A stretch of DNA of 29,793 nt. Origin: Desulfobacteraceae bacterium. Its GTDB lineage: Bacteria; Desulfobacterota; Desulfobacteria; Desulfobacterales; SG8-13. Positions 7,436 to 13,713 of this stretch are shown in pieces (the first letter of the stretch is position 1; the number at the start of each line of letters is the position of its first letter). A program made the position numbers and the translations under genes. The DNA is taken from contig JARFQH010000012.1 of NCBI GenBank assembly GCA_029287875.1, positions 1-29,793 of the forward strand. The letters run 5' to 3'. The notes beneath the pieces were generated by a model. The model ran no database searches. It saw nothing but the letters and a program-made list of their open reading frames with translations, and was not told the DNA's origin.

Positions 7436-7900
7436 ATGTCCACTCGGGCCATACAGCACCTCAAACGGAAAGATGTCTCGTTCGAGTTGGTCAAATTTGA
7501 GCATGAAGAAAAAGGGGCCGCGTTCGCGGCGCGCGCCACCGGTTTTCCACTCGATCGGACCGTCAAGACCCTGGTCGTCGACCTGGGGGGGAGGAATTAC
7601 TGCCTGGCGCTGCTGCCCGGAGACCGGCAACTCGATTTGAAGCAGCTGGCTCAGGTGTTTGCAGTAAAGCGCGCGGCCATGGCCGATACCGCCACGGCCG
7701 AGCGCCTGACCGGATACCTGGTGGGCGGCATCAGCCCGTTCGGCACGAAACAGGCGCTGCCGTCCGTTATGGAAAAGCGGATCCGAGAATACGCGGAAGT
7801 GCTCATCAACGCGGGTCAGCGGGGCGTGATGTTGAAGATGGCACCGGAAGATATCGTGAAGGCGCTTGGGTGCCGGCTGGAGTCGATATCTAAGGGATAG
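7436..7900 (+). CDS. YbaK/EbsC-family aminoacyl-tRNA deacylase
   Basis: A 154-residue free-standing trans-editing protein of the YbaK type, which hydrolyses mischarged tRNA (typically Cys-tRNA-Pro). Characteristic segments are the N-terminal AIQHLKRKDVSFEL, the TVKTLVVD strand, the core Lys in FAVKRAAMAD, and the GYLVGGISPFGTKQALP loop, the most diagnostic part of the family. The size matches YbaK (about 155-160). The open frame begins at a GTG at 7424. The ATG at 7436 is chosen because a GAGGG site lies just before it and homologues start near this point. It sits directly after the small CPFCG gene and 138 bases before selD, from which a long inverted repeat separates it. Confidence 0.9.
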   Translation: MSTRAIQHLKRKDVSFELVKFEHEEKGAAFAARATGFPLDRTVKTLVVDLGGRNYCLALLPGDRQLDLKQLAQVFAVKRAAMADTATAERLTGYLVGGISPFGTKQALPSVMEKRIREYAEVLINAGQRGVMLKMAPEDIVKALGCRLESISKG

Positions 7901-7906
7901 TGTTTT

Positions 7907-7978
7907 GTGTTTGGTATTTGGTGTTTGGAATGAACGTACGTGTACGAGACTAAAAACATAACACTAAACACCAAACAC
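7907..7978. repeat. Imperfect inverted repeat of GTGTTTGGT type
   Basis: A 19-base arm at 7907-7925 and its near reverse complement at 7960-7978 (two differences, one a G-T pair) flank a 34-base spacer containing ACGTACGT. It lies between the YbaK-type gene and selD and could act as a weak terminator. Such GTGTTTGG/GTGTTTAG spacer repeats look like lineage-typical intergenic filler. Confidence 0.55.
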
Positions 7979-8038
7979 ATTCCATCAGTTGTTGCCTCTC
8001 AATAAAGGGAATAATAACCGAGCAAAGGGTGATGGATA

Positions 8039-9088
8039 ATGAGTGAAACGAAGAAATTCCGCTTGACCCAAACCGTGAAAGGCGCCGGCTGAGCGTCCAA
8101 GCTGCCGCCAGGGGACCTGGCCAGAGCACTTTGCGGGCTTGACATCCCGACCGACCCCAACGTGATTGTCGGACTGGAACGGGCGGACGATGCCGGGGTC
8201 TATAAAATTTCCGGGGACCTCGCATTGATCCAGACCGTCGATTTTTTCACGCCGATCGTGGACGATCCTTACTGGTTTGGCCAGATTGCTGCAGCCAATG
8301 CGCTGAGCGACATCTACGCCATGGGAGGAGAGCCGAAAACCGCCATGAACCTGGTTGGTTTTCCACTCAAGCAGATGGACCTCTCCATCCTGCGGCGGAT
8401 ACTCGCGGGTGGCCTCGATAAAATGAAAGAGGCCGGCGTCGCGCTGGTCGGCGGCCACAGCATCGAAGACGGCGAGCTCAAATACGGCCTATCGGTGACC
8501 GGATTCGTCCATCCGAAGAAGGTCCTGACCAAGCGCGGCATGAAACTGGGTGACCGGCTCGTTCTGACCAAACCGCTGGGTACCGGTGTGATCAACACGG
8601 CCATAAAGGCCGGTCTGGCATCGACAGACGTGATCGACAAAGTGATCAGACTGATGGCCACTCTGAACCGGGACGCTGCAACTGTAATGGCACGTTTTCC
8701 GATACACGCCTGCACCGATGTGACCGGATTCGGTCTGCTGGGGCACTTGGCGGAAATGGTCGTCGGGACCGGGTACGGGGTTGTTTTACGAGTGGCGGAT
8801 ATTCCCATTCTGCCCGAAGCGATCGAATACGCCGGGTACGGACTGCTGCCGGCCGGCGCGTTCAAGAACAGGGAATTCCGGGGGGCTTTGGTAGAGTTCT
8901 CAACCGGCATTGACCCCCTGATCCCGGATCTTCTCTTCGACCCCCAGACCTCAGGGGGGCTGCTGATTTGTATCGGTGAAGAAAATGCAGACCGATTGCT
9001 CGACGGCCTGGTGAAAAAAAATGCGACGGAATCGAAGATCATTGGAGAGGTCGTCGCTGAGCCAAAGGAAAAGATCGTTTTAAAATAG
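8039..9088 (+). CDS. selD: Selenide, water dikinase (SelD), a selenoprotein with Sec18
   Basis: Makes selenophosphate from selenide and ATP, the selenium donor for Sec-tRNA. Read from the ATG at 8039 (AAAGGG at 8024-8029), the product begins MSETKKFRLTQTVKGAG and then meets UGA at 8090-8092 followed by ASKLPPGDL. This is exactly the position of the catalytic Cys/Sec of SelD, with Lys21 matching the catalytic lysine of E. coli SelD (Cys17/Lys20). The frame is then open to 9088 and carries ATP-site segments (ERADDAGVY, QTVDFFTPIVDDPY, GGHSIEDGE, CTDVTGFGLLGHL, DPQTSGGLL). The total is 349 residues, normal for SelD. A 41-codon-shorter start at 8162 would lose the active site. A SECIS-like hairpin follows the UGA. 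It is 13 bases upstream of yedF. Confidence 0.95.
8090..8121 (+). promoter_or_regulatory. Selenocysteine UGA codon and bacterial SECIS-like hairpin
   Basis: UGA at 8090-8092. Perfect hairpin GCCAGG (8107-8112), loop GGA (8113-8115), CCTGGC (8116-8121). The loop starts 20 bases after the UGA, within the distance usual for bacterial SECIS elements, and begins with GG as SelB-bound loops do. The very short loop in this simplest pairing is less typical; the outer pairs may open. Confidence 0.75.
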
Positions 9089-9101
9089 TGAGGAAGGATA
9101 T

Positions 9102-9704
9102 ATGAAAGAAATCGATGCCCGCGGTCTGTCTTGCCCCGCGCCGGTGTTGCAAACCAAGGCCGTGGTGGAGCAGGAAAAGGCGGACGCGGTCAGGGTCGTT
9201 GTTGACACCGCCGCATCCCAGCAGAATGTCAAACGGTTTCTCGAGTCACAGGGATTTGAAACCGCTCTGGAAAAACAGGGCGGCGATTATGTCGTCGTCG
9301 GGAAGTGCACCGCTGCGCGGCAAAAAAAAGAAACCCCGAAGCCTCAGTCTGAGGGCAACATCGAACTGAAGAAGATTATGGTCATGTGTGCCACGGACCG
9401 GATCGGTTTTGGAGACGAAGAGCTGGGGCTCAAGCTCATGGTCAACTTTATCAGAACCCTCAAAGAAATGGGTCCTGAGTTGTGGCGGCTGGTATTTGTC
9501 AACAACGGCGTCAAACTTACCATTGACGGTTCCGAGGTGCTGGCCGATCTGGAAGAATTCGAGGAAACCGGTCTCTGCATTCTTGTCTGCGGCACGTGCC
9601 TCGACCACTTCAATCTGCTGGAAAGAAAACAGGTCGGTGAAACAACCAACATGCTCGACATCGTAACGGCCATGCAATTGGCGGACAAGGTCATCAGCAT
9701 CTGA
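9102..9704 (+). CDS. yedF: Selenium metabolism protein YedF (TusA-DsrE fusion)
   Basis: A 200-residue two-domain protein that travels with selD in many anaerobes. The N-terminal TusA/SirA-like domain carries the persulfide/perselenide Cys11 in LSCPAPV. A Lys-rich linker (about 71-87) leads to a DsrE/F-like domain with KIMVMCATDRIGFGDEELG and the C-terminal VCGTCLDHF cysteine pair. The proposed role, known for the family by association, is handing selenium to SelD. The start has AGGAAGGA just upstream, and the 13-base gap to selD shows co-transcription. The convergent cysteine desulfurase 0.7 kb away could be the sulfur/selenium source. Confidence 0.93.
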   Translation: MKEIDARGLSCPAPVLQTKAVVEQEKADAVRVVVDTAASQQNVKRFLESQGFETALEKQGGDYVVVGKCTAARQKKETPKPQSEGNIELKKIMVMCATDRIGFGDEELGLKLMVNFIRTLKEMGPELWRLVFVNNGVKLTIDGSEVLADLEEFEETGLCILVCGTCLDHFNLLERKQVGETTNMLDIVTAMQLADKVISI

Positions 9705-9784
9705 TTCCATGCCTGGTTCAGGTGCACAGATGCGGGTTTCCGACCGGTAGAGTCAGCGGTTAAAACGGGTCGCGAAAGATAGAG

Positions 9785-10366
9785 ATGCCAACCAACAATT
9801 TTGAATACGATGTCGGCGTCATACACGGAAGGTTTCAGGTTCTTCACAATGATCACATGAAATACCTTTTGGCCGGAAAATCGCTGTGTGGACATCTGGT
9901 CGTCGGTGTCACCAATCCGGACCCCTCCCTCGTCAAGGAGGAGCAGACCGACCGCCATCGCAGCAGCGACCTGGCCAATCCCCTGACCTATTTCGAACGC
10001 TATCGGCTCTTGAGGGCTGCGCTGGCGGAATCCGGCGTTGAATGGACGGATATTTCCATCGTTCCGATGCCTATCAGCATGCCCGAGCTGTATCGACACT
10101 ACGTGCCGCTCGATGCCGTTTTTTTTCTTTCGATCTATGACGAATGGGGACGTCGAAAGAAGAGTTACTTCGAATCGCTGGGTCTCAAAGTGCACCTTCT
10201 CTGGGAGGTCAGCTCCGATAGAAAAGGGATCAGCGGCAGTGACGTGCGCTTGAGGATGATGCGAGGGCAATCCTGGGAAGATGCGGTCCCGAAGAGCGTG
10301 GCCGTGCTTTTGAAAGAGTGGGATATCCCGGAAAGATTGCAGAAGATGGAAAGAAAAGAAAAATAA
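9785..10366 (+). CDS. Nucleotidyltransferase resembling NMN adenylyltransferase
   Basis: A 193-residue member of the cytidylyltransferase-like superfamily. The N-terminal VIHGRFQVLHNDHMKYL matches the GRFQPxHxGH phosphate-binding motif of NadM-type nicotinamide-nucleotide adenylyltransferases, but the glycine of the HxGH core is Asp here (HNDH). The second hallmark, ISGSDVRLRM (ISxxxxR type), is present near residue 155, and TNPDPSL fits the base-binding loop. It is the last gene of the selenium cluster, 80 bases after yedF. The true substrate is uncertain: NAD synthesis is the family default, but the altered motif and the selenium neighbours leave room for another nucleotidyl transfer. It is convergent with the cysteine desulfurase, ten bases away. 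Confidence 0.75.
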   Translation: MPTNNFEYDVGVIHGRFQVLHNDHMKYLLAGKSLCGHLVVGVTNPDPSLVKEEQTDRHRSSDLANPLTYFERYRLLRAALAESGVEWTDISIVPMPISMPELYRHYVPLDAVFFLSIYDEWGRRKKSYFESLGLKVHLLWEVSSDRKGISGSDVRLRMMRGQSWEDAVPKSVAVLLKEWDIPERLQKMERKEK

Positions 10367-10375
10367 AACAAGAAG

Positions 10376-11524
10376 CTACTGTTTCTCTTTTCTCAACTTC
10401 TTTACGGCTCTGGTTACGATTTCAATCGCCCTGTCGATTTCCTCCGCGGTGTTCATTCGCCCGACACTGAAGCGCAGGGTTCCCTTGGCCCACTCCCGGG
10501 GCACCTTCATGGCCTCGAGAACGTGGGAGATCTCTACCGTGTCCGAATGGCAGGCAGCTCCGGCGGAGGCGGCTACCTCCAATCCGATTTCCTCTAAAAT
10601 ACGGTTGGCTTCCACCCTTTTGAACGACAGGCTCAGTGTGTTCGGAAGGCGTTTCACCGAATGACCGTTTAGACGCGCGTCGCTCAGCTTGGCGAACAAC
10701 CCCTCTTGCAGCTGATCCCGCAACCGCTGCATGTGGACCATGTTCCGTTGCAGATCCCGGGCGGCGACTTCGCAGGCCTTTCCCAAACCGACTATCTCGA
10801 GGACGTTTTCGGTTCCGGCGCGCCAGCCCCTCTCCTGTCCTGCGCCATGGCAGAACTTCTCCGGCTTCAGAGGCGGGCGGACGTAGAGGGCCCCGATGCC
10901 CTTGGGTGCATAGACCTTGTGTCCGGCCACCGACAAGAGGTCGACATCGAGGTCCTGAACGTCGGTCGGAATCTTGCCCACCGACTGAGCGGCGTCGGTG
11001 TGTAAAACGATCCGATGTTCTTTGGCGATTCTCGATATATGGGCAATCGGCTGGATTGTGCCTACTTCGTTGTTGGCGTGCATGATGGTGATCATAATGG
11101 TGGTCGGGCGGATCGCTTTTTCTACCTCAGCCGGCTCCACGAGGCCGTCGGCAGTGACCGGTAAAAAAGTCGTCTCGAAACCGTCCTTCTCCAGGAAGCG
11201 GCACACCTCCAGCACCGCCGGGTGTTCGAAGGCGCTGGTGATGATGTGGTTTCCCCTGGCACGCAGAGCGCGCAGAGTCCCTGTGATGGCATGGTTGTTC
11301 GACTCGGTGCCGCCGCTGGTGAAGAACAGCTCCTGCGGCCGGCAGTTGAGGATTCCGGCCACTTGCTTTCGTGCGGACTCCACTGCCTGCTTGGGGGTGA
11401 TGCCGTACCAGTGCGAGCTGGATGGGTTGCCGAACTCGACTTCGAGAAAAGGCCGCATGGCGGCGACCACTTCGGGGGCATGCGGCGTCGTGCCGTTGTA
11501 GTCCAAATAAATCGGTTTGATCAT
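10376..11524 (-). CDS. Cysteine desulfurase (NifS/IscS class V aminotransferase)
   Basis: A PLP enzyme that converts cysteine to alanine and leaves a persulfide on an active-site cysteine. The opening IYLDYNGTTPHAPEVV, the TSGGTESNN motif (about 69-77), the His/Asp of HTDAAQSVG, the PLP lysine Lys203 in SVAGHKVYAPKG and the catalytic Cys325 in SAGAACHSD are all present. The length of 382 is normal. It is more like the NifS/IscS group (short loop around Cys325) than the SufS group. No iscU or nifU lies next to it. Facing the selD-yedF operon tail to tail, it may feed sulfur or selenium to SelD/YedF; that link is inference from position. A weak GGGA site precedes the ATG at 11524. Confidence 0.93.
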   Translation of the reverse strand: MIKPIYLDYNGTTPHAPEVVAAMRPFLEVEFGNPSSSHWYGITPKQAVESARKQVAGILNCRPQELFFTSGGTESNNHAITGTLRALRARGNHIITSAFEHPAVLEVCRFLEKDGFETTFLPVTADGLVEPAEVEKAIRPTTIMITIMHANNEVGTIQPIAHISRIAKEHRIVLHTDAAQSVGKIPTDVQDLDVDLLSVAGHKVYAPKGIGALYVRPPLKPEKFCHGAGQERGWRAGTENVLEIVGLGKACEVAARDLQRNMVHMQRLRDQLQEGLFAKLSDARLNGHSVKRLPNTLSLSFKRVEANRILEEIGLEVAASAGAACHSDTVEISHVLEAMKVPREWAKGTLRFSVGRMNTAEEIDRAIEIVTRAVKKLRKEKQ

Positions 11525-11543
11525 GATTCGTTTCCCAAGCCTG

Positions 11544-11584
11544 TCAACCGGTTAAACGGGCTCAACGGTTCAACCGGCCAACCC
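11544..11584. repeat. Short degenerate tandem/dyad repeat, CAACCGG type
   Basis: Roughly nine-base units related to (C)GGTTCAAC follow one another (CCGGTTAAA, CGGGCTCAA, CGGTTCAA, CCGGCCAA), giving dyad pairs such as CCGGTT 11548-11553 with AACCGG 11572-11577. It lies between the rhodanese gene and the cysteine desulfurase start and might be a weak terminator or simple spacer repeat. Confidence 0.4.
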
Positions 11585-11585
11585 A

Positions 11586-12140
11586 TTAAAACATCTGCTC
11601 CCAGAGGCTGAACATCACAGGCTTATAACCGGCCGGGGCGTAGTTCCACTTTTTACCGTAAACGTGGATGCGGTTGGTTTCTTTACCGTTTTCGTCATAC
11701 ACTTTTCCACCCTCGAGAGTCCACGCCAGGATGCCGCCTTCCAGATTGCGGACCGAGATTCCCTTTTCCGCCATTTCGCGGGCAAAAACTCCGCTGCGGT
11801 AACTGACGGTACAATAGCCCACCACGGTTTTTCCGGTGTATTTTTCCGGGTGGCTCAGAAACTCGTTCTGGGTAATGGCATGCGGCAGCATGGACACTTT
11901 CATCTCCGCAGGCTTGCGGGTGTCGACAAAAACGACCTCATCCGTTTTCAGCAAGGTCATGGCCTGTTGTGGCGATATGTCCGTGACCGCCGGAAAGTCT
12001 TTCTTGTAACCGGCATACATGGCGTAGACGACCTCTTTTTTTTGCGCATCCGAAAGGCTGTTGTCCCCTGTGGCTGATCCGGCTATCAAAACCATGCATA
12101 CCATCGTCCAAAATGTTTTTGAATACCAGAGAGGATTCAT
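11586..12140 (-). CDS. Exported rhodanese-like protein
   Basis: A 184-residue protein with an N-terminal signal sequence (about residues 1-25, hydrophobic WTMVCMVLIAGSATG) followed by a short helical region and one rhodanese domain (about 52-150). The catalytic loop is CTVSYRS with Cys110, preceded by the typical VVFVDTRKPAEM segment. This predicts a periplasmic sulfur-handling or sulfurtransferase protein. A 35-residue tail with many aromatics (WNYAPAGYKPVMFSLWEQMF) follows the domain. An AAAGGT site precedes the ATG. It is upstream of the cysteine desulfurase on the same strand, 61 bases away, but a repeat lies between them. The opposite cellular locations argue against a direct shared reaction. 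Confidence 0.85.
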   Translation of the reverse strand: MNPLWYSKTFWTMVCMVLIAGSATGDNSLSDAQKKEVVYAMYAGYKKDFPAVTDISPQQAMTLLKTDEVVFVDTRKPAEMKVSMLPHAITQNEFLSHPEKYTGKTVVGYCTVSYRSGVFAREMAEKGISVRNLEGGILAWTLEGGKVYDENGKETNRIHVYGKKWNYAPAGYKPVMFSLWEQMF

Positions 12141-12330
12141 GACGGACCTTTATCGTATCGGGCTGTAAAATCAATCGGCCTTCTATTATCCAACATATCT
12201 ATTTGTATTTTCAAGATGTCATATATTTCGAACTGGACTTGCTCGCCAAATACATGATAGGCCTCATCGTCGAATCAAAGCATTTTAAACTAATGCCGAA
12301 GCGCTTTTAAAGCAAACGCTCTACTTTTAA

Positions 12331-12678
12331 AACCTGAACCAGCGGGTCGCTGCAGCGGCCCTTTTTCATCTTGGACCTGGATTTTTTATCCACACCTCAG
12401 ACGAATGGTGCAGTAAGTACGGAGCCGAGCGCGGGGTCACGGTCTGTCTGGAAAACCTGGCCTGGGGCTGGACCAGCAAACCGAATCTTTTCGGAAAGCT
12501 GGTCCGCCGTTCCGGTGCGGGTGTGACTTTCGATATCGGCCATGCCCATGCCTGCGAATCGGTCGGCAGTCAGCACTTCGATGCCGAGGATTTCGTCAGT
12601 CCCCACCCGAGCCGCGTTTCCAACGCCCAAAATCACCAACTTATATTTTCGCGAGCCCTTAGCGGCGCAGCCGCATAA
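12331..12678 (+). pseudogene. Remnant of a sugar phosphate isomerase/epimerase-like TIM-barrel gene
   Basis: No start codon context, but the plus frame beginning after a TAA at 12328 reads as the middle of a xylose-isomerase-like TIM barrel: AALFHLGPGFFIHTSDEWC, GVTVCLENLAWGWTSKP, GAGVTFDIGHAHACESVG and DFVSPHPSRVSNA. ENL and DIGHA are the strand-end motifs with metal-binding Glu and His. The N-terminal third and the end of the barrel are missing. After VSNA the sequence passes into the end of a palindromic repeat element (12620-12664), which seems to have cut the gene. It faces the flavin reductase gene. It is clearly dead. Confidence 0.7.
12620..12664. repeat. Solo end of the palindromic element also found at 17114-17284
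   Basis: Read on the minus strand this segment starts GCTAAGGGCTCGCGAAAA, and continues to GATTTTGGGCGTTG. It lines up base for base with most of the outer left arm of the element at 17114-17160 and with the complement of its right arm. Only one arm end is present. Confidence 0.65.
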
Positions 12679-12707
12679 TATAAAATCGCGGAACGATTTT
12701 ATATGCG
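12662..12707 (-). terminator. Hairpin pair behind the flavin reductase gene
   Basis: Long AT-rich hairpin: CGCAT + ATAAAATCG on the left (12672-12688, with a three-base bulge) pairs with CGATTTTATATGCG (12694-12707). It overlaps the stop codon of the minus-strand gene. A second small GC hairpin GCGGC/GCCGC follows at 12662-12674. There is no T-run, so a terminator role is likely but not typical. Confidence 0.5.
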
Positions 12708-13271
12708 ACCTGCCTTCAGTTGCTTGCCGACATTCCAGCAGTTTCCGATAGCCTTTCCCAGGGACCAGTATTTTTTACTGCTCATGTCGAACAGCAGCGG
12801 TTTTACTTTTGATATGTCGATATTCCCGTCCGCCGCGAGCACTTCTTCTTGAGCGTAGGTCGCCTCGATTTCTCCGACAAAGACATCGTGGGTTGGAAAA
12901 TCAACGGTGCGCTCCAGGCGGCACTCCATGCACACCGGGCATTGCTCGATCATCGGAGCGGTTTTCAGATCGCCGTAGAAGAGGCTGAAAAGGGCGGCCT
13001 TGTCGGTCTTTTTGCCGCTGACAATGCCGCAATAGTCGGTTTCCTTCATCAAATCCTCGGACGGAATGCAGACGCTGAAGCTTTTGTTTTCCCTGATTCC
13101 GGCATTGGTGAAGTGCATTTTGGCCATTCCGATCGAAATATACTGGGGCTTGCCGTGGTTCATGATGCCAACATGGGCAATCGTGATGAAGTTCGGCCGA
13201 CCATTGACCGTCGCGCCGACCAGGGTGGTCGGCATCGGGTAGAGCGCGTTGACGATTCCGAGTGAATCCAT
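12699..13271 (-). CDS. Flavin reductase family protein (flavoredoxin-like)
   Basis: A 190-residue FMN-binding split-barrel protein. MDSLGIVNALYPMPTTLVGA, the FITIAHVGIMNHGKPQYISIGM segment (FMN-binding loop), FSVCIPSEDL and ETDYCGIVSGKKTDKA are diagnostic of the flavin reductase/flavoredoxin group common in sulfate reducers. Family members reduce or carry FMN using NAD(P)H or redox partners. Several cysteines (CPVCMEC, about 110-116) are present, as in many anaerobic relatives, and could hold a metal. The start is the ATG at 13271, because AAAGGAGGAGG lies directly upstream; an in-frame extension to 13298 would cover this site. Confidence 0.88.
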   Translation of the reverse strand: MDSLGIVNALYPMPTTLVGATVNGRPNFITIAHVGIMNHGKPQYISIGMAKMHFTNAGIRENKSFSVCIPSEDLMKETDYCGIVSGKKTDKAALFSLFYGDLKTAPMIEQCPVCMECRLERTVDFPTHDVFVGEIEATYAQEEVLAADGNIDISKVKPLLFDMSSKKYWSLGKAIGNCWNVGKQLKAGRI

Positions 13272-13445
13272 AGATCCTCCTCCTTTCTTATTTGACAAGA
13301 TTTAGTCATCAGCCCCTGCGAATGTCAATCATGACTTTTACGGCATCATAAACGAGAAAACAGGACGGCTTGTTCAACCTGATCCCCTTTTCCCGGAAAC
13401 AACCGATTTTTTCTTTAATTTTAGATCAGTTTGTACTATACGGCC

Positions 13446-13549
13446 ATAGGCTTTAAGATAAAGTTTTTGGCAAGGCCAGAGGGAGAACGCTGTATTGTAA
13501 TACGCCGACGATCGATAACGCAGCCCAAAACATTTATCTTAAAGCCTAT
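13446..13549. mobile_element. MITE-like element with 17-base perfect terminal inverted repeats
   Basis: ATAGGCTTTAAGATAAA at 13446-13462 is perfectly inverted at 13533-13549, and the similarity continues imperfectly inward (GTTTTTGG against CCAAAACA). The roughly 70-base interior contains a GTATT-GT-AATAC palindrome and no gene. The right end lies two bases before a ferredoxin gene fragment. No clear target duplication is seen. Confidence 0.5.
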
Positions 13550-13551
13550 AG

Positions 13552-13713
13552 ACCGATGCGCCGGAGATCGGTCCGGTTTGCATTCATTGCTTCAACTGCG
13601 TCCGGTTTTGCCCGGAAACAGCCATCTTGGCGGACCTTCAACCGGTTTATGAGCGCATTTGCGCCCGGGCAGAGAAAATAAAAGAGCGCCCATGTACTCA
13701 AATGTTCATTTAA
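13552..13713 (+). pseudogene. C-terminal fragment of a 4Fe-4S ferredoxin-type protein
   Basis: The frame reads APEIGPVCIHCFNCVRFCPE, then about 30 more residues to a TAA at 13711. CIHCFNCVRFCP is a complete CxxCxxCxxxCP cluster-binding motif, as in the second cluster of 2[4Fe-4S] proteins. The upstream part of the gene is missing; the inverted-repeat element ends just before the fragment. It overlaps the start of the histidine kinase by 22 bases in another frame. Confidence 0.6.

Noticed and set aside
8162..9088. selD starting at the ATG at 8162
   Set aside because: This start lacks the active-site loop; the upstream frame with UGA as Sec gives a normal-length SelD with a ribosome site.
9246..10270. 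Long minus-strand frames opposite yedF and the nucleotidyltransferase
   Set aside because: They mirror well-recognised plus-strand genes and have no ribosome sites or family motifs.
12397..12639. 80-codon minus-strand gene
   Set aside because: The plus frame over the same bases shows clear TIM-barrel motifs; the minus frame is its shadow.
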